Origin: CAZMMV01 sp964567475
GTDB lineage: Bacteria > Bacillota > Clostridia > Tissierellales > Tissierellaceae
NCBI GenBank assembly: GCA_964567475.1
Contig: CAZMMV010000052.1
Coordinates: 1 to 12,065, forward strand
DNA: 12,065 nucleotides
Direction: 5' to 3'
The translations under genes and the position numbers were made by a program. The notes beneath the pieces are model-generated. The model did not search any database. It saw nothing but the letters and a program-made list of their open reading frames with translations, and was not told where the DNA came from. This document shows, in pieces, positions 1-6,764 of the stretch (position 1 is its first letter; every line of letters starts with the position of its first letter).

Positions 1-1
1 A

Positions 2-259
2 ATAGAAAACAAAGATGCTATAGGATATGCTTCTTTTGGTATGGTTAATCAAAATGAAGGAAAACTTATTCCTTTAAAAGTTGATGGTGTAGAGCCAATA
101 GTAGAAAATATAGTAGATGGTTCATATAAAATATCTAGACCTCTTATAGTAGTTAAGAAAGGTAGTCTTACAAAAGAGCAAAAAGCATTTATGGATATGG
201 TTACATCTTCAAAGGGATCAGAAATTATAGAAGATATGGGTTTTGTAGCAGTAAAATAA
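2..259 (+). CDS. pstS: Phosphate-binding protein PstS, C-terminal end (5' truncated by window)
   Basis: Only the last 85 residues are present; the reading frame is already open at base 2 and runs to the TAA at 257-259. PstS is the extracytoplasmic (in Gram-positives, lipid-anchored) binding protein that hands phosphate to the PstCAB importer. The fragment shows the usual end of the family: an IGYASFGM segment, then a beta-strand SRPLIVVKKG, then a helix ending in SKGSEIIEDMGFVAV, which resembles the 'GQ-I-x-x-GFVPV' close of PstS proteins. The signal peptide and phosphate-contacting loops lie outside the window. The gene is followed by pstC 71 bases later on the same strand, which supports the assignment. 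An internal ATG at 41 is not a real start, because the family homology continues upstream of it. The family is secure; the ligand is inferred from family and context. Confidence 0.88.
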   Translation: MENKDAIGYASFGMVNQNEGKLIPLKVDGVEPIVENIVDGSYKISRPLIVVKKGSLTKEQKAFMDMVTSSKGSEIIEDMGFVAVK

Positions 260-289
260 ATTCAAGGACTTAAGTCCTTGAATTTATTT
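254..289. repeat. Perfect 36-bp palindrome between pstS and pstC (stem-loop, possible leaky terminator or processing/stability element)
   Basis: The 18 bases at 254-271 are the exact reverse complement of 272-289. The core is TTCAAGGACTT/AAGTCCTTGAA. The left arm contains the pstS stop codon. The RNA would fold into a long hairpin followed by a T-rich but interrupted stretch (TTTATTTATAT), so it could end a fraction of transcripts or protect the 3' end of pstS mRNA. The pst operon needs far more binding protein than permease, and such a hairpin after pstS fits that need; this role is inferred. Confidence 0.8.
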
Positions 290-330
290 ATATATTTACA
301 TATGAGTAAATTATGTCTTGAGGTGATTAG

Positions 331-1194
331 ATGAGAAGAAAATCAGAAAAAATATTTACATTTATAATAAAAGTATTGACTTTAATTTCTTTGTTATTGC
401 TTGCATTTATAATCATATTTATATTTAAAGAAAGTATTATGTTTTTCAAAGAAGTATCTATACTAAGTTTTATATCTGGAAAGACCTGGAATCCTTTAAA
501 TTCTCCAGATAAGTTATCAATATTACCTATAATATTGGCTACAGTATATACGTCATTTGTAGGACTAATAATTGCATTGCCTATAGGAGTTGGTTTTGCT
601 GTTTTTATATCAAGTTATACAAATAGAAACATAAGAAGATTAGTAAGAGGAATTGTAGATATATTAGCCGGAATACCCTCTGTAGTATATGGATTTATAG
701 CTTTGTTAGTTTTGGTTAAATTTTTTGAAATAAGGTTTTCGTTTTCTTCAGGAGAATCTGTATTAGCAGGAGGAATTATTTTATCCATAATGATGCTACC
801 TTACATTATATCTACTTGTTCTGAATCTATGGAGAATATCTATAATGAACATTCTCAGCATTCAAATGCTTTAGGTGTATCGAAATTATATATGATACGG
901 AATATAATATTACCAGAAAGCAGAAAGAGTATTTTAGCAGCTATAGTTTTAGCCTTGGGAAGGGGTATGGGTGAAACTATGGCAGTTATGATGGTTATAG
1001 GTAATGCTCCATTGATGCCTAGATTACTTAAAAAAGCTCAAACAATTCCTTCTCTTATTGCTCTTGAAATGGGTATGGCAGAGGTAGGTAGTTTGCATTA
1101 TCACTCTCTTTTTGCTTCTGGATTCATACTTATGCTAATGTTGATTTCAATAAATCTTATATTGCATTATATTAAAGGAAGCATAGATTTATAA
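331..1194 (+). CDS. pstC: Phosphate ABC transporter permease PstC
   Basis: Inner-membrane permease subunit of the high-affinity phosphate importer, pairing with PstA and driven by PstB. At 287 residues it has the normal length. About six hydrophobic segments are visible, near residues 10-33, 64-93, 105-126, 142-161, 200-226 and 257-283. The cytoplasmic coupling loop that docks on the ATPase lies around 173-195 (ALGVSKLYMIRNIILPES, the EAA-type loop). The PstC hallmark RGMGETMAV is intact at 211-219. The ATG at 331 is chosen because GAGGTGAT stands at 320-327 with good spacing. It is followed 21 bases later by pstA. No separate promoter is evident, so it is probably transcribed with pstS through the palindrome just upstream. 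Phosphate specificity is inferred from the family and from the neighbouring pstS and pstB. Confidence 0.93.
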   Translation: MRRKSEKIFTFIIKVLTLISLLLLAFIIIFIFKESIMFFKEVSILSFISGKTWNPLNSPDKLSILPIILATVYTSFVGLIIALPIGVGFAVFISSYTNRNIRRLVRGIVDILAGIPSVVYGFIALLVLVKFFEIRFSFSSGESVLAGGIILSIMMLPYIISTCSESMENIYNEHSQHSNALGVSKLYMIRNIILPESRKSILAAIVLALGRGMGETMAVMMVIGNAPLMPRLLKKAQTIPSLIALEMGMAEVGSLHYHSLFASGFILMLMLISINLILHYIKGSIDL

Positions 1195-1215
1195 ATTTTT
1201 ATAAGGACTGATACA

Positions 1216-2052
1216 ATGAGTGAGAAAGCCAAAGATTTTATATTCAAAATATGGATTATAATAAGTACAATAATAGTATTCACTATAGTTATATATATAT
1301 TTGGATATATTTTTAAAAATGGGTTAGATTCTATAAGTTTGGAATTTATATTTTCAAATCCAAAGGGCATGCCTATTGGAGCTGAAGGAGGAATATTTCC
1401 AGCTATTGTTGGAAGCTTGTATCTTATGATTATAGCTTGTGTATTTGCATCTATATTAGCTATTTCAACGTCTATATATACTATATTTGATTGTAAATCT
1501 AGAAGGATAGAAAGTGTTATACATTTAATAGTACAATCTATGGCAGGAATTCCTTCTATAGTTTTAGGGTTATTTGGATATACTTTGTTGGTACTGCATT
1601 TGAAATTGGGTAGATCTTTATTATCTGGAGGTATAACTTTAGGTATTATGGTATTTCCTTATATACAAGTAAGAGTTGAAAAAACTTTAAGGGAAGTAAA
1701 AAAGAGTATAATAGCTTCTTCTTATGCTCTAGGTGTATCTAAATTTTATACCATATTTAAGCTAATATTGCCTTTATGTAAGGCTGATATAGTTTCTGCA
1801 ATAACTATGGCAGGTGGGTTTGCAATGGGAGCTTCTGCACCCATTATACTAACTGCAGCAGTAATATTTGCTCCAGTACCAAGATCACTGTCTTCGCCAG
1901 TTATGGCACTGCCCTTTCATCTATATATGTTAACTGGAGAAGGAATATCTTTGGAAAAGGCTTATGGAACAGCCTTAGTTCTTATAATGATTTTACTCAT
2001 AATAAATATAGCTTCATTAATTTTAAATATGAAAAAAGGGAATGATAAGTAG
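1216..2052 (+). CDS. pstA: Phosphate ABC transporter permease PstA (divergent signature)
   Basis: Second membrane subunit of the phosphate importer, 278 residues, with about six hydrophobic segments (near 10-32, 62-88, 103-128, 132-150, 191-217 and 252-272). The coupling loop is at about 167-186 (ALGVSKFYTIFKLILP). The start ATG has AAGGA at 1203-1207. The stop abuts the pstB start directly, so the two genes are tightly coupled. Oddity: the segment at 200-210 reads GGFAMGASAPI, where PstA proteins normally have a motif of the form RAxGETAPL. The conserved Arg is Phe202 and the conserved Glu is Ala206. PstC next door keeps its Arg and Glu. I read this as a divergent PstA clade rather than a damaged gene, because the frame and the rest of the protein are intact. 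Some change in ligand handling is possible. Confidence 0.9.
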   Translation: MSEKAKDFIFKIWIIISTIIVFTIVIYIFGYIFKNGLDSISLEFIFSNPKGMPIGAEGGIFPAIVGSLYLMIIACVFASILAISTSIYTIFDCKSRRIESVIHLIVQSMAGIPSIVLGLFGYTLLVLHLKLGRSLLSGGITLGIMVFPYIQVRVEKTLREVKKSIIASSYALGVSKFYTIFKLILPLCKADIVSAITMAGGFAMGASAPIILTAAVIFAPVPRSLSSPVMALPFHLYMLTGEGISLEKAYGTALVLIMILLIINIASLILNMKKGNDK

Positions 2053-2796
2053 ATGGATATACTTAAAACAAATAATTTGTTTGCAAGTTATGGGGATAAA
2101 GAAGTATTAAGGGATTTATCTATAAATATAAAAAGAAACAAGATAACTGCTATAATAGGTCCATCAGGTTGTGGTAAGTCAACTTTACTTACTACTTTAA
2201 ATCTTATGATAGAAGAATATGGAGGGGAATTTACAGGGGAAATATTATTTAAAGATAAAGATATATTATCCTATAAAAAAGATAGTGTAAGAAGAAATAT
2301 AGGTATGGTATTTCAAAAGCCTACACCCTTTCCCTTTTCAATATATAAGAATTTAACCTATGTCCCTATATACAATGGTATAAAGAATAAAAAGGAATTA
2401 GATGATATAGTAAAATATAGTCTTGAGAAAGTAGGACTTTTTAATGAGATAAACAAAGATTTAAATATGTTAGCTACTAAGTTATCAGGTGGGCAACAAC
2501 AAAGACTCTGTATTGCAAGAGCTCTTACTGCAAAGCCAGAAGTATTGTTATTAGATGAACCTTGTTCTGCCTTAGATGTTAAAAGTATTCAAAATATAGA
2601 GGAAATGCTCTTAAAATTTTCAAAAGATTATACTATAATTATAGTAACTCATAATTTAGCTCAAGCTAAAAGAATATCAGATTATACAGCCTTTATATTA
2701 AATGGTGAATTAATAGAATATGAAAGAACACATAAACTGTTTACAAATCCTAAAGATAGTAGAACCAAAGAGTATATAGAGGGAATATATGGATAA
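2053..2796 (+). CDS. pstB: Phosphate ABC transporter ATP-binding protein PstB
   Basis: Cytoplasmic ATPase that powers phosphate import through PstC-PstA; 247 residues, normal for PstB. Visible motifs are Walker A GPSGCGKST at 36-44, the Q-loop with Gln88 in GMVFQKPTPFPFSI, the ABC signature LSGGQ at 144-148, Walker B VLLLDEP at 164-170 with Glu169, and the switch His200 in IIVTHN. The FQKPxPFP stretch and DEPCSALD are typical of PstB rather than of other ABC ATPases. The ATG directly follows the pstA stop codon. The nearest purine-rich site is GGG at 2038-2040, about 12 bases away, which is weak, so translation is probably coupled to pstA. A terminator follows at once and no phoU gene comes next, although phoU is the usual last gene of pst operons. 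Confidence 0.94.
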   Translation: MDILKTNNLFASYGDKEVLRDLSINIKRNKITAIIGPSGCGKSTLLTTLNLMIEEYGGEFTGEILFKDKDILSYKKDSVRRNIGMVFQKPTPFPFSIYKNLTYVPIYNGIKNKKELDDIVKYSLEKVGLFNEINKDLNMLATKLSGGQQQRLCIARALTAKPEVLLLDEPCSALDVKSIQNIEEMLLKFSKDYTIIIVTHNLAQAKRISDYTAFILNGELIEYERTHKLFTNPKDSRTKEYIEGIYG

Positions 2797-2814
2797 AGTT
2801 AATAAAAGTAATTA

Positions 2815-2852
2815 AAAAACTTGCCTAGATTTAAATATAGGGGCAAGTTTTT
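2815..2852 (+). terminator. Rho-independent terminator closing the pst operon
   Basis: AAAAACTTGCC at 2815-2825 is complementary to GGCAAGTTTTT at 2842-2852, around a 16-base A/T-rich loop, with the T run forming the right flank. It starts 18 bases after the pstB stop. The A run opposite the T run means it could also work in the other direction. Confidence 0.85.
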
Positions 2853-2879
2853 GATTATCTATGATAAAATGGATATTGT
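2851..2879 (+). promoter_or_regulatory. Weak candidate promoter for the methyltransferase gene
   Basis: TTGATT (2851-2856), a 17-base spacer and TATTGT (2874-2879) form a moderate sigma-A-like match placed directly after the pstB terminator and 31 bases before the next start codon. A TAAAAT at 2865-2870 is an alternative -10 but has no matching -35. Some promoter is expected here because of the terminator upstream; the exact elements are uncertain. Confidence 0.3.
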
Positions 2880-2909
2880 GATTTAAAGACTTTAGTAAAG
2901 GATGATTAA

Positions 2910-4115
2910 ATGAAAAAACAAGTAGATTTAAAGCTAAACCCAAAATTTATAGATAAATATAAAAATGGATATCCACTTATATTTAAAAGCGCAATTTTAA
3001 ATATAAATAAATTACAAGCAGAGGGAACTATAGTAAATTTAGTAGATGAAAAAGGAGAATTTATAGCTAGAGGATATTATGGCAAGCAGAATAAAGGTTT
3101 CGGATGGATACTTACTAGGAAGGAAGATGAATACATAGATATAGATTTTTTCAGGAAGAAACTTATAGTAGCTTTAAATAAAAGAACTAAATTTTTTAGT
3201 GATACTAAAACTACAGCATTTAGAGTATTTAATGGTGAAGGTGATGGAATTGGAGGACTTACTATTGAATACTTTGATGGGTATTATGTTATAAATTGGT
3301 ATAGCAAAGGAATATATGAATTTAGAGATGAAATTATAAATTCACTAAAACAATTAATAGTTTTTAAGGGAATATATCAAAAGAAAAGATTTAGTGAAGA
3401 TGGAAAGTATATAGAAGAAGATGACTTTATAATGGGAGAACGTGCAGAAATGCCCATAATAGTAAAGGAAAGTGGAGTAAATTTTGCGATTTATTTAAAT
3501 GAAGGTGCAATGGTTGGGGTGTTTTTAGATCAAAGGCAAGTAAGAAAGGCTATTAGAGATAAATATTCATTAGATAAAACTGTGCTAAATACATTTTCAT
3601 ATACTGGTGCATTTTCAATATTTGCTGCAATGGGAGGAGCAAAGATAACGACTAGTGTAGATCTTGCAAATAGAAGTTTACCAAAAACTATAGAACAATT
3701 TGAAATAAATGATATTGATCCAGAAACACAAGAAATTGTAGTTGAAGATGTATTTAAGTATTTTAAATATGCAGAAAAAAAAGAATTGAAATTTGAATTA
3801 GTAATTTTAGATCCTCCTAGTTTTGCCAAATCAAAGAATTTTATATTTAGTGCAGATAAGGACTATAAAGACCTGTTAAAACAATCTATAAATATTACGG
3901 AAGATAATGGAGTTATAGTAGCATCGACTAATTGTAGTAGCTTTAATATGGATAAGTTTAAAGTCTTTATTATAGATGCTTTTAAAGAATCAAATTTTCA
4001 ATACAAAATATTAGAAGAATACACACTTCCGTCAGATTTTAAAACTATAGATGAATTTAAGGAAGGCAATTATTTAAAGGTTGTATTTATAAAGAAACTT
4101 TCAAAACATATATAA
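2910..4115 (+). CDS. Class I SAM-dependent rRNA methyltransferase with N-terminal PUA domain (RlmI/RlmK type)
   Basis: Predicted cytoplasmic methyltransferase that adds a methyl group from S-adenosylmethionine to ribosomal RNA. In E. coli the relative RlmI makes 5-methylcytosine in 23S rRNA; the site used by this protein cannot be read from sequence. At 401 residues it matches the family. Residues 1 to about 80 resemble the RNA-binding PUA domain (GYPLIF..., then GEFIARGYY). The family hallmark FLDQRQVR is at 205-212. The SAM-binding motif NTFSYTGAFS is at 227-236, the catalytic-loop motif DPPSFAK at 301-307, and a late cysteine, Cys342, lies in TNCSS where RlmI carries its SCS motif. The ATG is preceded by AAGGATGA. 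It stands between the pst terminator and the threonine operon's own promoter, so it is probably transcribed alone. No terminator of its own is visible; read-through would meet the T-box terminator downstream. Confidence 0.88.
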   Translation: MKKQVDLKLNPKFIDKYKNGYPLIFKSAILNINKLQAEGTIVNLVDEKGEFIARGYYGKQNKGFGWILTRKEDEYIDIDFFRKKLIVALNKRTKFFSDTKTTAFRVFNGEGDGIGGLTIEYFDGYYVINWYSKGIYEFRDEIINSLKQLIVFKGIYQKKRFSEDGKYIEEDDFIMGERAEMPIIVKESGVNFAIYLNEGAMVGVFLDQRQVRKAIRDKYSLDKTVLNTFSYTGAFSIFAAMGGAKITTSVDLANRSLPKTIEQFEINDIDPETQEIVVEDVFKYFKYAEKKELKFELVILDPPSFAKSKNFIFSADKDYKDLLKQSINITEDNGVIVASTNCSSFNMDKFKVFIIDAFKESNFQYKILEEYTLPSDFKTIDEFKEGNYLKVVFIKKLSKHI

Positions 4116-4154
4116 TTGTTACTGGCTTTTATTAAATATCAGAATACTTGCTTG

Positions 4155-4183
4155 TTGACAATATTTAATAATTGAGTTAGAAT
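4155..4183 (+). promoter_or_regulatory. Sigma-A promoter of the threonine operon
   Basis: TTGACA (4155-4160), a 17-base spacer and TAGAAT (4178-4183) differ from consensus at one position only. Transcription would begin near 4190, exactly where the T-box leader structure starts, which strongly supports both calls. Confidence 0.85.
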
Positions 4184-4189
4184 ATTAAA

Positions 4190-4409
4190 AAGGCTTTGAT
4201 TAGGAAGAGTAAATCGATAACGTTCAAAAGAGATAGAAGTTTACCAGCTGAAAGACTTCTTTGATACACTTGATTGAAAACCACCTATGAGCCCAATCCT
4301 GAATCTTTATTAGGGGTATGCGTTAGACCGCGTTAAGGCTATACTACTTTGATATTTGGGTGGAAACGAGGAGAACCGCACTCGTCCTATTTTGGACGAG
4401 TGCTTTTTT
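4190..4409 (+). ncRNA. T-box leader, threonine-specific (specifier ACC)
   Basis: cis-acting RNA that senses the charging state of tRNA-Thr and controls the downstream biosynthetic genes. T-box landmarks appear in the expected order. Lower stem I is TAGG (4201-4204) pairing with CCTA (4284-4287), enclosing the AAGAGTA S-turn element. The AGAGA motif is at 4229-4233. The distal stem is AGAAGT/ACTTCT (4235-4240 with 4255-4260), capped by a loop with AGCTGAAAG. The specifier side reads GAAA-ACC-A before CCTATGAGC and aligns base for base with the GAAA-GGC-A pattern of the well-known glyQS T-box; the triplet here is ACC at 4280-4282, a threonine codon read by tRNA-Thr(GGU). Stem III is at about 4316-4344. 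The T-box sequence GGGTGGAAACGAG (4358-4370) pairs with CTCGTCC (4381-4387) as antiterminator. Uncharged tRNA-Thr should stabilise the antiterminator and switch the operon on. Confidence 0.93.
4378..4409 (+). terminator. T-box regulated terminator
   Basis: GCACTCGTCC (4378-4387) is fully complementary to GGACGAGTGC (4394-4403), with loop TATTTT, followed by six T. Its left arm overlaps the 3' half of the antiterminator (CTCGTCC), so the two folds exclude each other. It ends 26 bases before the aspartate kinase start. Confidence 0.93.
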
Positions 4410-4435
4410 ATATCTATTTTTAAGGAGGAGTATAA

Positions 4436-5761
4436 TTGAAAAATGTGATTGTAGCAAAATTTGGAGGTAGTTCACTAGCCGATAGTGAACAATTTTTAAA
4501 GGTAAAGAATATTATAAAAGCAGATAAGAACAGAAGATATATAGTTCCTTCGGCTCCAGGAAGGGTTGATAAAAATGATCATAAGATTACAGATCTCTTA
4601 TATATGTGTTATCAACTTGCTTCACATAGATTAAATATAGATGATGTATATAATCTTATCGAGAAAAGATTTTTAAATATTTGTAAAGAATTAAAACTAG
4701 AACTTGATATAAGAGAAATATTAAATAATATAAAAGATAAAATTCAAAATGGAGCTTCTAGGGATTATGTTGCAAGTCGAGGAGAATATTTAAATGCCAT
4801 TATATTATCAAATTTTTTGGATTTTGAATTTGTAGATTCTAAAGATATTATTATTTTTAATGATAGGGGAAAATTTGATCCGAAATCTACTGAAAAAAGG
4901 ATTAAAGAAAAACTGAAAAATATTCCAAAAGCAATTATTCCTGGATTTTATGGGGCTAAGCTAAATGATGAAATAGTTACATTTACTAGAGGTGGTTCTG
5001 ATGTAACAGGAGCTATAATTGCAAATGCTTTGAGTGCTAAACTTTATGAAAACTGGACTGATGTATCAGGATTTCTTATGGCTGATCCAAGAATAGTTGA
5101 TTCTCCTAAGCCTATTGAAATAATTACCTACAAAGAGCTTAGAGAACTTTCATATATGGGAGCACCTGTATTACATGAAGAATCATTATTTCCTGTTAAA
5201 GACAAAGGAATAGTAGTAAATATAAAAAATACAAATTTTCCAGAGCATTCAGGAACTAAGATAGTAGATGATTTATATCCTTTAAGCAATATAGATTCTA
5301 TAACTGGTATTGCAGGTAAAAAAGATTTTACAGTTATTTCTATAGAAAAAGTTCGTATGATATCAGAAAAAGACTTTTTAAGAAAATTGGTAACTGTGCT
5401 AGAAACTAATGATATAACTATTGAACATATGCCATCAAGTATAGATACTATGTCTGTAATAGTTTCAGCATCTCAGTTAAATTCTAAACTAGATAAGGTT
5501 ATAGAAGAGATAAAAATATATTGTAACCCAGACTCCATTGTATCTTATCCAGATATGGCGCTTATAGCTGTAGTTGGTAGGGGAATGATTAGAACTAAAG
5601 GAATATCATCTAAAATATTTACAGCTTTATCTGATAATGGAATAAATATTAGGATGATAACACAGGGTTCTAGTGAACTTAATGTAATAATAGGTGTTGA
5701 AAATGCAGATTTTGATAAATCAATAGAATCAATTTATAAAGCTTTTGAAAATAATATATAG
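4436..5761 (+). CDS. ask: Aspartate kinase (monofunctional, YclM/ThrD-like, two ACT domains)
   Basis: Catalyses ATP-dependent phosphorylation of L-aspartate to aspartyl phosphate, the first step of the aspartate family pathway. At 441 residues it resembles the long single-chain aspartate kinases such as B. subtilis YclM. The amino-acid kinase domain opens with VAKFGGSS (6-13) and contains FTRGGSDVTGA (183-193). The C-terminal third holds two ACT regulatory domains, about 300-375 and 378-441, the second with GRGMIRTKGISSKIF and ITQGSSELN. Such ACT pairs bind lysine and/or threonine for feedback inhibition; which effector applies here cannot be read directly. The start is TTG at 4436, chosen because AAGGAGGAG at 4422-4430 is ideally placed and the conserved N-terminus begins three codons later; no ATG fits. 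It is the first gene after the threonine T-box, so its supply role is tied to threonine need. Confidence 0.93.
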   Translation: MKNVIVAKFGGSSLADSEQFLKVKNIIKADKNRRYIVPSAPGRVDKNDHKITDLLYMCYQLASHRLNIDDVYNLIEKRFLNICKELKLELDIREILNNIKDKIQNGASRDYVASRGEYLNAIILSNFLDFEFVDSKDIIIFNDRGKFDPKSTEKRIKEKLKNIPKAIIPGFYGAKLNDEIVTFTRGGSDVTGAIIANALSAKLYENWTDVSGFLMADPRIVDSPKPIEIITYKELRELSYMGAPVLHEESLFPVKDKGIVVNIKNTNFPEHSGTKIVDDLYPLSNIDSITGIAGKKDFTVISIEKVRMISEKDFLRKLVTVLETNDITIEHMPSSIDTMSVIVSASQLNSKLDKVIEEIKIYCNPDSIVSYPDMALIAVVGRGMIRTKGISSKIFTALSDNGINIRMITQGSSELNVIIGVENADFDKSIESIYKAFENNI

Positions 5762-5773
5762 GGGGAAATTAAT

Positions 5774-6754
5774 ATGAAAAAGTATAATTTAGCAGTGGTT
5801 GGAGCAACAGGACTTGTAGGTAGCACAGTGGTTAAGATATTAGAAGAAAGGAAGTTTCCTATAGAAAATATATATTTTCTTGCTTCTAAAAGGTCAGCTG
5901 GCAAAAAAATAAAATTTCAAAACAAGGATTATATTGTAGAAGAATTAAGCGAAAAATCTTTTGATAAAGATATTGATATAGCTATATTTGCAGCTGGAGG
6001 ATCAATTAGTGAAAAATATGGTAAATTTGCAGCAAGTAAAGGTGTCAAAGTCATAGATAATAGTAGTTTATTTAGAATGGATAAAGATGTACCACTAGTA
6101 GTGCCAGAGGTAAATCCAGAAGCCATAAAGGAAAACAATGGAATAATAGCAAATCCTAATTGCACTACTATACAAGCTGTTGTTGCATTAAAACCTTTAA
6201 ATGATAAATTTAAAATAAAAAGGATTGTATATTCTACTTATCAAGCAGTATCCGGATCAGGTTTAGGAGGACTTAGAGCTTTGGATGAGGGAGAAATAAA
6301 AACTTATCCTCATCAAATTCAATTTAATGCCTTGCCTCATGTAGATAGCTTTTTAGAAAATGGATATACAAAAGAAGAAATAAAGATGGTAGATGAAACT
6401 AGAAAGATATTTCAAGATGAAGAAATGAAGGTTACAGCAACATGTGTAAGAGTACCAGTTAGATATGCTCATAGTTTGTCAATAAATGTAGAGTTTGAGA
6501 AATCATTTGAGATAGAAGATGTATATGAAGCATTAAAAAATGCAAGTGGAGTAATTATAAAAGATGATGGAGCCAAAAACATTTATCCAATGGCTATTGA
6601 TATAGAAGGTAAAGACTCTGTATATGTAGGGAGAATAAGAAGAGATTTTAGTATTGAAAATGGTGTTAATCTATGGGTTGTAGCTGACAACATAAGAAAA
6701 GGAGCAGCTTTAAATACAGTTCAAATAGCAGAGAAACTTATTGACATAATATAG
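5774..6754 (+). CDS. asd: Aspartate-semialdehyde dehydrogenase
   Basis: NADPH-dependent reduction of aspartyl phosphate to aspartate semialdehyde, the second step and the branch point to lysine. The protein has 326 residues, within the usual range. The nucleotide-binding glycine motif GATGLVGS is at 10-17. The active-site cysteine is Cys130 in NPNCTTIQ. The QAVSGSG segment is at 157-163, and the general-base histidine is His233 in RVPVRYAHS. The ATG has GGGGGAAA a short way upstream and lies 12 bases after the kinase stop, so the two genes share a transcript. No anomaly is seen. In this lineage the same enzyme normally also serves lysine synthesis, so threonine-only control of it is worth noting. 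Confidence 0.96.
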   Translation: MKKYNLAVVGATGLVGSTVVKILEERKFPIENIYFLASKRSAGKKIKFQNKDYIVEELSEKSFDKDIDIAIFAAGGSISEKYGKFAASKGVKVIDNSSLFRMDKDVPLVVPEVNPEAIKENNGIIANPNCTTIQAVVALKPLNDKFKIKRIVYSTYQAVSGSGLGGLRALDEGEIKTYPHQIQFNALPHVDSFLENGYTKEEIKMVDETRKIFQDEEMKVTATCVRVPVRYAHSLSINVEFEKSFEIEDVYEALKNASGVIIKDDGAKNIYPMAIDIEGKDSVYVGRIRRDFSIENGVNLWVVADNIRKGAALNTVQIAEKLIDII

Positions 6755-6764
6755 GAGGAGAAGG

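Noticed and set aside
302..334. Ten-codon reading frame whose stop overlaps the pstC start (ATGA)
   Set aside because: There is no ribosome binding site ahead of its ATG; the region contains the pstC ribosome binding site and nothing supports a peptide.
3530..3829. Open frame on the minus strand inside the methyltransferase gene (and similar ones at 1167-1370, 5929-6165, 6710-6904, 9668-9901, 11322-11552 and 11724-11924)
   Set aside because: All are antisense to well-supported genes, have no convincing ribosome binding sites, and show biased, low-complexity translations as expected of shadow frames in AT-rich DNA.
4190..4409. A lysine riboswitch ahead of aspartate kinase
   Set aside because: This is the commonest leader for such a kinase, but the sequence shows T-box landmarks (AAGAGTA, AGAGA, specifier GAAA-ACC-A, GGGTGGAA before the terminator) and not the conserved blocks of the lysine aptamer.
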